Shown here piece after piece: positions 55,265 to 64,000 of a stretch of DNA of 64,000 bases. The position numbers were made by a program, and so were the translations under genes. A model generated the notes under the pieces. The model was given only the letters and a program-made list of their open reading frames with translations, had not been told where the DNA came from and made no database searches. Source of the stretch: Alistipes sp. (GTDB lineage: Bacteria > Bacteroidota > Bacteroidia > Bacteroidales > Rikenellaceae); assembly GCA_017937125.1 (NCBI GenBank), contig JAGBEH010000001.1, positions 496,001 through 560,000 of the forward strand, written 5' to 3'. Every line of letters starts with the position of its first letter. Positions within the stretch are counted from its first letter, which is position 1.

Positions 55265-57277
55265 TTATGCCGTAACCTGTTCCGTTGCGGTAATTGTCTG
55301 CGTATCTTCGGTTTCTTCCGAATACTCCTTGTCATACTCCTCGAACCGCGAATTCTGTGATTTGAATTCGGGTACGGTGGATTTCATCAACCGTACCGTC
55401 GAGGGAACGTCCACGGCGAGCGCGAACGCTTCGAGCTGCTCGACAGCCTGACGTGCATTTTCGTATTCGTATTCGCGAACTTTGGCTATGCGTATTTTTT
55501 CGTGGGGAGTGGGCAGGGTGTTCTCCGAGTTGCTGAGCACCTCCTCGTACAGCTTCTCACCGGGCCGCAAACCGGTGTATTCGATATGGATCTCCTTATC
55601 GACCTCGAAGCCGGCCAGCTCTATCATACGTTTGGCCAGATCTGCGATCTTTACGGACTCGCCCATATCGAAGACGAAAATCTCGTTGCCGCGGCTCATA
55701 GTCGCAGCCTCCATTACCAGACGGCAAGCCTCCGGTATGGTCATAAAAAATCGGGTGATGTCGGGGTGGGTTACAGTGACGGGACCTCCGCGCATGATCT
55801 GCTCGCGGAAGCGCGGGATTACCGACCCGTTAGAGCCTAAAACATTGCCGAATCGCGTGGTTATGAATTTGGTGGTACCCGCGACCCCCCCCCTTGAGAT
55901 CGCCTGTCCAAGGCTCTGTACGTATATCTCAGCCAGGCGTTTGGAGGCTCCCATAACGTTCGTCGGATTGACTGCTTTGTCGGTGGAGATCATTACCATC
56001 TTCTCCGCATTGTAGCGAATGCACATATCGGCGATATTGCGTGTGCCGGCTACGTTTACGCAAATCGCCTCGCAGGGATTCTCCTCCATCAGAGGCACGT
56101 GTTTGTATGCCGCGGCGTGGAATACGACCTGCGGCTTGTATGTCCTGAATGCGAAATCGAGACGTCTCGCCGAACGGACGTCTCCGATGACGGGGATGAA
56201 TTTCAGGTTGGGGTAGCGTTCTTCGAGTTCGATGCGGATGTTGTGCATCGGCGTCTCGGCATTGTCGAACAGAATGAGTTCCCGAATGTCGAAATTGCTC
56301 AACTGGCGGCACAACTCCGAGCCTATGGAACCTGCGGCACCCGTAACCATTATGGTTTTGCCCTTGAATCCTGCTATTATCTCGTCCATCGAGATTTTGA
56401 TTTCGGGGCGTCCCAACAGGTCTTCGATCTTTATCTCGCGGACATTCTGCTGCATCAGCTTCCCGTCTATGACCTCGTCGATGGCGGGGGCTATGAGGAC
56501 GTTTATGCCGAGCGTCCCGCACGCTTTTATCAAACGGTCTTTTTCTTCGCGTGCCTCGTCGTAACTGTGGAACAGCACGGCGTCGAAATGTTGTATGGAG
56601 TATATTTTCTTCAAATCGTTACCCGACGTGAACCAGAATATGGGAAGGTCGGAGATGCGGTACGACCGCAGCTTGCGGCCGTAGTTGATGAATCCCGTGA
56701 TTATGTAGTGCGGCGATTTGTGCAGGCGGGTTATCAATGCGACCTGCTTGTCCCCCGTGCCGTATATCAGGACGCGTTTGCGGCGGTGTTTGCTGGTCGC
56801 GGACTGCTGGCTCAGGAGCAGATCGTATGTTACGATCATCATAACGCGCGTGGAGATCAGCAGGCAGATCGACAGCAACATATCCAATATTATGAGAATC
56901 GCTATATTGCATCCTTCAAAAACGGTCGGCGCGATGAAATATGCAGCCAGCAGCATCGCTTCCTTGAGGAATACGGCTTCGCTCAGCTTCAGTATGTCGC
57001 GCATCGTGGAGTGGCGGATGACCGAGCGGTACGTCTTGAAAACGCCGTAAGCTATTCCGCTGAATACCAACGACAGCGCATCTATCTCCAACAACCGTAC
57101 GGCCGTAATCGAAAATTCGGGAATCAGATAGCTCGACATCGCCAGTGCGATCGTAGTCGCAATAGTCGCTATCATCATATCCACTATCAGGATAATCCAG
57201 AGCTTGGTATATCTTTCGAGATGTGCTTTTCGTAGCAAAAAGTCGCTGATACTTTGAAGTGGTCTGTTCTGATTCAT
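55265..57277 (-). CDS. Membrane-bound nucleotide-sugar 4,6-dehydratase, PglF/WbpM-like
   Basis: 670 residues: four N-terminal hydrophobic helices, a first Rossmann domain (RVLIYGTGDKQ) and a second with TGAAGSIGSELC (NAD), FHAAAYKHVPLME and STDKAVNPTNVMGASKRLAE, where Met takes the place of the usual Tyr of YxxxK as in the PglF/WbpM class. Predicted to convert UDP-GlcNAc to its 4-keto-6-deoxy form, the first step towards bacillosamine. Start at 57277 fits the family; 57295 is possible. Codons 462-465 (Arg-Gly-Gly-Val) contain a nine-G run in a loop. First gene of the operon. Confidence 0.9.
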   Translation of the reverse strand: MNQNRPLQSISDFLLRKAHLERYTKLWIILIVDMMIATIATTIALAMSSYLIPEFSITAVRLLEIDALSLVFSGIAYGVFKTYRSVIRHSTMRDILKLSEAVFLKEAMLLAAYFIAPTVFEGCNIAILIILDMLLSICLLISTRVMMIVTYDLLLSQQSATSKHRRKRVLIYGTGDKQVALITRLHKSPHYIITGFINYGRKLRSYRISDLPIFWFTSGNDLKKIYSIQHFDAVLFHSYDEAREEKDRLIKACGTLGINVLIAPAIDEVIDGKLMQQNVREIKIEDLLGRPEIKISMDEIIAGFKGKTIMVTGAAGSIGSELCRQLSNFDIRELILFDNAETPMHNIRIELEERYPNLKFIPVIGDVRSARRLDFAFRTYKPQVVFHAAAYKHVPLMEENPCEAICVNVAGTRNIADMCIRYNAEKMVMISTDKAVNPTNVMGASKRLAEIYVQSLGQAISRGGVAGTTKFITTRFGNVLGSNGSVIPRFREQIMRGGPVTVTHPDITRFFMTIPEACRLVMEAATMSRGNEIFVFDMGESVKIADLAKRMIELAGFEVDKEIHIEYTGLRPGEKLYEEVLSNSENTLPTPHEKIRIAKVREYEYENARQAVEQLEAFALAVDVPSTVRLMKSTVPEFKSQNSRFEEYDKEYSEETEDTQTITATEQVTA
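55885..55893. repeat. C9/G9 homopolymer inside the PglF-like gene
   Basis: Nine C on the given strand; in the coding strand AGG GGG GGG GTC. A slip of one base would shift the frame about two thirds into the gene, before the rest of the dehydratase domain. Confidence 0.96.
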
Positions 57278-57319
57278 AATCGATATTCGGGGCATTTTAG
57301 TAATTGCAAAATCATAGGG

Positions 57320-57344
57320 ACGTCTTATGGTATGCACAAGACGT
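57320..57344 (-). promoter_or_regulatory. Hairpin in the leader of the polysaccharide operon
   Basis: Seven-base inverted repeat ACGTCTT/AAGACGT with an 11-base loop, 43 nt before the first start codon. No T tract follows directly. A short frame ends at its 5' foot (see next entry). Confidence 0.4.
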
Positions 57345-57391
57345 TAATAAGAAGATGATTTCATCGGATTATGGGGTATTAACCGACTCAT
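57344..57391 (-). other. Possible 15-codon leader peptide in the operon leader
   Basis: ATG at 57391 with an in-frame stop at 57344-57346 encodes MSRLIPHNPMKSSSY. The stop overlaps the base of the hairpin at 57320-57344, a layout seen in attenuators. No good ribosome-binding site. May be chance. Confidence 0.2.
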
Positions 57392-57459
57392 TATGATGTT
57401 AAACCTCTACGATAGAGCGTTTTGTCGTATCACAATTTTATATCGCATCTTATTTTGCG

Positions 57460-57490
57460 CAAAGATAAGATAATTTATGCGAATGACAAA
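57460..57490 (-). promoter_or_regulatory. Promoter of the 15-gene polysaccharide operon
   Basis: On the reverse strand TTTG (57487-57490), 19 nt, TATCTTTG (57460-57467): full consensus. No other convincing promoter was found in the next 16 kb on this strand, and gene gaps there are short or negative. Confidence 0.82.
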
Positions 57491-57542
57491 GGCCTTTTGG
57501 TCGTGATGGTGGTATAATCGGTGTAATCGCCGCGTCGGGCTA

Positions 57543-57552
57543 CCCCCCCCCC
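57543..57552. repeat. C10/G10 homopolymer upstream of the polysaccharide operon promoter
   Basis: Ten C on the given strand, 52 bp upstream of the -33 box. It is not in a recognised spacer or reading frame. Confidence 0.93.
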
Positions 57553-57614
57553 GAATCGAACACTTTTTAGGCCTTTTGCGACATTCTTTGATGCATACGG
57601 AATGATATGAAACA

Positions 57615-57645
57615 GGAAATTCGACCGTATATCGGTCGAATTTCC
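57615..57645 (-). terminator. Terminator after the dCMP deaminase gene
   Basis: Perfect 13-bp inverted repeat (57615-57627 with 57633-57645), 5-base loop, followed on the reverse strand by TGTTTCAT. The T tract is poor, so efficiency is uncertain. Confidence 0.65.
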
Positions 57646-57727
57646 ATTATTCGCATCTGCCGGACGGCAAAAATATCTATTCCGACAGGGGTAAATGCGG
57701 CCGTTTGTCCGTGCCGTATCGGCGAAA

Positions 57728-58171
57728 TCAGTCTTCGGCTTCGGGCAATTCTATCTGTACGCACTCGATGCCTACTCTCTTGAGTAATTCCAACCCGTCC
57801 TCGATGCGGTATCTGTCGCAGTATACCACACGTTTTATGCCTGCCTGAATTATGAGCTTTGAACACTCCATACAGGGCGAGGCGGTGATGTAGAGGGTCG
57901 CTCCGTCGCAGTTGTTGGCGCTTTTGGCCACTTTGGTAATCGCGTTGGCTTCGGCGTGGAGCACGTACGGTTTCGTCTTGCCGGCTTCATCCTCGCAGAT
58001 ATTCTCGAACCCCGACGGCGTGCCGTTGTACCCGTCCGATATTATCATCTTATCCTTGACGATAAGCGCACCTACGCGCCGCCGTACGCAATATGAGTTC
58101 TCGGCCCAAACGCGGGCCATACGCAAATAGCGGCTGTCGAGTTGGCGTTGTTTTTCTTCGGCGTATCCCAT
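57728..58171 (-). CDS. dCMP/cytidine deaminase family protein
   Basis: 147 residues. Zinc and catalytic motifs HAEANAI and PCMECSKL are present, with the ISDGYNGTPSG substrate loop typical of deoxycytidylate deaminase (ComEB type). Would supply dUMP for thymidylate synthesis. Lies 12 bp after secA on the same strand. Confidence 0.9.
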   Translation of the reverse strand: MGYAEEKQRQLDSRYLRMARVWAENSYCVRRRVGALIVKDKMIISDGYNGTPSGFENICEDEAGKTKPYVLHAEANAITKVAKSANNCDGATLYITASPCMECSKLIIQAGIKRVVYCDRYRIEDGLELLKRVGIECVQIELPEAED

Positions 58172-58183
58172 TGTGCAGTCGAA

Positions 58184-61477
<3,294 letters not shown>

Positions 61478-61508
61478 AACTGTTTATGTTTGTCGTGTTT
61501 TAATCTTT

Positions 61509-61539
61509 CAAAGATACGCATTTTATCCGATTCTACAAA
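61509..61539 (-). promoter_or_regulatory. Promoter of secA
   Basis: On the reverse strand TTTG (61536-61539), 19 nt, TATCTTTG (61509-61516); 31 bp before the ATG. The -33 box overlaps the last codons of the DUF2851 gene. Confidence 0.8.
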
Positions 61540-62483
61540 CCCGCCGAGACGCTTTTTATTATGCGGCGTCCTACGGGACACTCTTCGCAACGCTGCCGAC
61601 GGCAATATTCGTCGGTCAGCTGTATGAGAGCCTGCGTTTCGAACGCGTTTTTGGGGCGTACGCCGCCTGCCGCCCATTTGCGGACTTTCGCGTTGTCTTC
61701 GGGCGGAACGGTCTCGAGCAGCGTTATGGCTCTGTCGCGCAGGCGGTCGCTGCCGATATAGCTGCCGTAAGCATATTGTAGTTGTGCCACTACGTTTATG
61801 GCGAGTATGTTCGATTTGGAGAACCCGATGCGCTTTACGACGCTTGCCGATTGCAGCGAGGGGACGAAGTGTTCCACCCAATAGTCCGAAGCGCCTACGC
61901 CGAATAGCTGCGCGACGTCTTTCGGCGTGCGGCATTCGAGGATGTTGTTCATCACGAACTCGCGCTGGGCGAGGAATGCGGCGGCCTGCGCCAACCTTAT
62001 CACGGGGTGGTTGTGAGGATATATGTTGGTCGTTTTCCAGTCTGAGGGCGACATCGGCTCGATGGAGTGCTTGTGTGCCAGATATGCGAATTCCCGTTTC
62101 AGATCGAGCGTGTATTCGTCATTCGGATAGGCTTCGAGAAGACCCGAACCGCCTATCAGCAGAGCCTCCAGCGTACGCGGCGACTGCGCATATCGCAATA
62201 CCGTGCCGTAGCCCGCGCGCGAGGCGAGCGTTTCGAAGGCATCGCTGTTGTTCGGGGCGCCGAGGAACCTCAAAAGCAGGGTATAGAACGTCTGGTTCCA
62301 GTTCTCGCCCGACGTTTCGTATATTTTGCGGATGTATTCGTATTTGCGTTTCAGACGCTCGTATGCGAGCGATGTGTATATTTCGGTCAGGTGCAAAGCA
62401 TCGGTACGCGCGAGATAGCCGTTGCAGGAACAAACGGCGGCTCCCGCCGTCAATCTGTTTATCATACGCTGCTTCGCATCCAC
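61533..62483 (-). CDS. DUF2851 family protein
   Basis: 316 residues. The phrase NWNQTFYTLLLRFLGAPNNSDAF region, HPVIRLAQAAAFL, and the C-terminal CRRQRCEECPVGRRII with KNAFETQALIQL match DUF2851, a Bacteroidota family of unknown function. The C-terminal cysteine cluster (CxxxxCxxC) and the CSCNG near residue 18-22 could bind a metal. Located 3 bp after the MIP18-type gene. Confidence 0.8.
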   Translation of the reverse strand: MDAKQRMINRLTAGAAVCSCNGYLARTDALHLTEIYTSLAYERLKRKYEYIRKIYETSGENWNQTFYTLLLRFLGAPNNSDAFETLASRAGYGTVLRYAQSPRTLEALLIGGSGLLEAYPNDEYTLDLKREFAYLAHKHSIEPMSPSDWKTTNIYPHNHPVIRLAQAAAFLAQREFVMNNILECRTPKDVAQLFGVGASDYWVEHFVPSLQSASVVKRIGFSKSNILAINVVAQLQYAYGSYIGSDRLRDRAITLLETVPPEDNAKVRKWAAGGVRPKNAFETQALIQLTDEYCRRQRCEECPVGRRIIKSVSAGL

Positions 62484-62486
62484 GGT

Positions 62487-62807
62487 CTACAACATATTTA
62501 ATTCTATCAAAGCCTCTTCCGACATCATACTTTTGTCCCATACGGGGTCGAACGTCAGTATTACGTCCACCGACTTTACGCCGTCTACCTTGGCGACTTG
62601 GGTATTGACATCCTCGACGAGCTGGTCGGCCATAGGGCAGTTGGGCGCTGTGAGGGTCATACGTATCGTCGCGACTCCCGACGGTTCGAAATCTATTTCG
62701 TAAATCAATCCCAGATCGTAGATGTTTACGGGTATTTCGGGGTCGTATATGTTTTTCAGTGTCAGGACTATGTCCTTTTCGACTTTCAGAATCTCTTCCG
62801 GTGTCAT
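62487..62807 (-). CDS. MIP18/DUF59 family iron-sulfur assembly factor (SufT/PaaD-like)
   Basis: 106 residues: IYDPEIPVNIYDLGLIYEI opening region and LTAPNCPMADQLVEDV, with the conserved Cys in APNCPM. Members help mature or transfer iron-sulfur clusters. The adjacent sufE, 16 bp upstream, supports this. Confidence 0.9.
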   Translation of the reverse strand: MTPEEILKVEKDIVLTLKNIYDPEIPVNIYDLGLIYEIDFEPSGVATIRMTLTAPNCPMADQLVEDVNTQVAKVDGVKSVDVILTFDPVWDKSMMSEEALIELNML

Positions 62808-62823
62808 CGTTATCGTCGTTTAA

Positions 62824-63249
62824 TTACTCCTTATGCAGCGACTGCGCGAACGCCAATGCATATAGTTTCATCTGCTTCACCATCGCCGCCAGCCCGTTGC
62901 TGCGCGTAGGCGACAGATTCTCGCTCAAGCCCGTAGCATCTATAAAATAGAGGTCCAGATCGGCGATCTCCTGCGGCGTGCGCCCGTTCATCACACGTAT
63001 AAGTAACGCGATTATGCCTTTGGTTATTATGGCGTCGCTGTCGGCCGAATAGTATATCTTGCCGTCTTCCAAACGCGCATCGACCCATACTCGGGACTGG
63101 CAGCCGTTTATCAGGTATTTGTCCGTCCTGTGCGTCGGGTCTATTTCGGGCAGCGTGTCGCTCAACTCGATAAGATAGTCGTATTTGTCCATCCAGTTGT
63201 CTATGCCCGAGAAATCCTCGATTATTTCGTCCTGTATTCTGTCATTCAT
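62824..63249 (-). CDS. sufE: Cysteine desulfuration protein SufE
   Basis: Accepts sulfur from SufS as a persulfide on Cys51 in NGCQSRVW and passes it to the SufBCD scaffold. 141 residues with the YDYLIELSDTLPEI start and DATGLSENLSPTRSNGLAAM close to the end, both typical. Forms a small iron-sulfur unit with the next gene. Confidence 0.95.
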   Translation of the reverse strand: MNDRIQDEIIEDFSGIDNWMDKYDYLIELSDTLPEIDPTHRTDKYLINGCQSRVWVDARLEDGKIYYSADSDAIITKGIIALLIRVMNGRTPQEIADLDLYFIDATGLSENLSPTRSNGLAAMVKQMKLYALAFAQSLHKE

Positions 63250-63259
63250 AATACGTTTT

Positions 63260-64000
63260 TTATTTTTCTCGATGAATATTCAATACGGTGCCTTCCGATG
63301 CCGACGGTTCGCCGATGCCGAGTATGCGTGCCACCGTAGGCGCCACCGAGGTCATATCCACGGGACTGTCGCAGCGCTGCGATACGACTCCCGCTCCGTA
63401 GAATACCAGCGGCACGTGCGTGTCGTATGCGTACATCGAACCCGAATGTGAGCGGCAATGCTCCCGCACCTCTATCCATTCGGGCATAAGGTTGATTACC
63501 ACATCTCCCGAACGGCGCGGATAAAATCCGTTCTGCATCTTCTGTGCATAGCCGCTGCCGAAATAGCTCGTTCGCATCGCCGTGGACGACAGTGCGTGCG
63601 AGACCCCTCGGAACTGCATCGCGAATGTCGCCACCTCGTTCTGTACGTCGGCAATAGACAATTCTTTCTCGTACACGAGGTTGTGGTTGAGATATATCGA
63701 GTGGTCGATGTATCCGAGCACCCATTGTCCCTGGCCGTATTTGGCACTGAGAAAGGCGTTTATTATCACTTCGAACTGGCGTACGTTGAACCGCTCGCGT
63801 TCCGACCCGTCGAGGTCGTATGACGGGCTGGTGCCGTGATCCGATGTGAGGACCACCAATACGCCGTCTTCGCTTTTCGCATACGTGAAGACATAATCCA
63901 GAAACTCCGCCAGATCGTTGTCGAGCCGATAGAGCATATCTTCGTACTCTGCGGATTCGGTTCCGTAGCGTTGCGCGATGTTGCGCGACGTGTCGAGACA
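63260..64000 (-). CDS. Alkaline phosphatase / phosphodiesterase family protein (PafA-like), 5' end outside window
   Basis: The frame remains open through the right edge; the ATG at 63937 is internal. The 246 visible residues are the C-terminal part: VVLTSDHGTSPS contains the metal-binding Asp-His, and YDTHVPLVFYGAG with DMTSVAPTVARILG is the closing region of type I phosphodiesterase / PafA-like alkaline phosphatases. Likely periplasmic. Ends 10 bp before sufE. Confidence 0.85.
   Translation of the reverse strand, partial: CLDTSRNIAQRYGTESAEYEDMLYRLDNDLAEFLDYVFTYAKSEDGVLVVLTSDHGTSPSYDLDGSERERFNVRQFEVIINAFLSAKYGQGQWVLGYIDHSIYLNHNLVYEKELSIADVQNEVATFAMQFRGVSHALSSTAMRTSYFGSGYAQKMQNGFYPRRSGDVVINLMPEWIEVREHCRSHSGSMYAYDTHVPLVFYGAGVVSQRCDSPVDMTSVAPTVARILGIGEPSASEGTVLNIHREK

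Larger units (their letters stand above)
57278..57727. other. 450-bp intergenic region: operon leader, promoter, poly-C run and terminator
   Basis: Between the PglF-like gene and the dCMP deaminase gene. It contains, from the operon outward: a leader of about 175 nt with a short reading frame and a hairpin, the operon promoter (57460-57490), a C10 run (57543-57552) and the deaminase terminator (57615-57645). No other gene is supported; the frame at 57567-57866 on the reverse strand is a shadow of the deaminase. Confidence 0.7.

Noticed and set aside
57460-57490. Invertible promoter for the polysaccharide operon
   Set aside because: I looked for inverted repeats flanking the promoter between 57278 and 57727 and saw none long enough, and there is no recombinase gene in the window.
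57567-57866. Reverse open frame of 99 codons
   Set aside because: Overlaps the 3' part of the dCMP deaminase gene in another frame and has no domain.

Overview
The window reads as chromosomal DNA of a Bacteroidota bacterium, most likely of the order Bacteroidales. An Alistipes/Rikenellaceae-like organism is my best guess, but genus is inference only. Three things support this. Most well-placed promoters carry the Bacteroidota -7 element TAnnTTTG, several with TTTG 19-20 nt upstream. Strong Shine-Dalgarno sites are rare. The gene set includes families typical of the phylum (TIGR02757, DUF4831, DUF2851, M49 lipoprotein, HLDF-type M23, long SecA with a SEC-C tail). Base composition looks mid-50s percent G+C by eye, with a clearly more AT-rich stretch at about 46.7-55 kb. 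I see no tRNA, rRNA, CRISPR array, transposase or phage gene.

Layout. 1-5.4 kb: forward housekeeping cluster (YbbR-like tail, coaE, folP, lolD-like, TIGR02757, trmN6-like, DUF4831, AlkD-like). 5.5-10.2 kb: reverse operon degenerate LytM factor - dxr - rseP - radA. 10.3-11.2 kb: sugar nucleotidyltransferase with a perfect terminator. 11.5-15.2 kb: reverse wza - wzc - HAD phosphatase for polysaccharide export, divergent from a cytoplasmic GH13 amylase (15.3-16.6 kb). 16.6-19.6 kb: trpS - ClC channel. 19.7-20.6 kb: oxyR. 21-26.4 kb: forward rsfS - ftsH - cdsA - psd - AI-2E-type permease - riboflavin kinase. 26.4-28.7 kb: reverse aminotransferase - luxS - nucleosidase. 28.9-31.8 kb: M16 peptidase lipoprotein. 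31.9-33.6 kb: panC - panD - DUF456. 33.7-35.7 kb: dipeptidyl peptidase III lipoprotein. 35.8-38.4 kb: M23 - ispD - PH protein. 38.6-40.9 kb: lpxK - PNP - ssb. 41.1-57.3 kb: a 15-gene reverse polysaccharide operon. 57.7-64 kb: dCMP deaminase, secA, DUF2851, MIP18-type protein, sufE and the 3' part of an alkaline phosphatase family gene.

The polysaccharide operon starts from one good promoter (57460-57490) with a leader of about 175 nt. It encodes a PglF-like membrane dehydratase, PglE-like aminotransferase, PglD-like acetyltransferase and PglC-like phosphoglycosyltransferase, which together would be enough to make and load UDP-N,N'-diacetylbacillosamine or a close relative. It also has a flippase, an EpsG-type polymerase, several glycosyltransferases, a pyruvyltransferase with its usual ferredoxin-domain neighbour, and a terminal uncharacterised nucleotidyltransferase.

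The most interesting signal is a set of four G/C homopolymers of 9-10 bases. One is the spacer of the M16 peptidase promoter, exactly between a TTTG -33 box and a TATATTTG -7 box. Two lie inside coding sequence of the polysaccharide operon (the first gene and the last gene). One lies just upstream of that operon's promoter. Together they suggest slipped-strand phase variation of a surface peptidase and a surface glycan, a mechanism different from the invertible promoters usually associated with Bacteroidales capsules. This is a hypothesis from position; read-level length variation would decide it.
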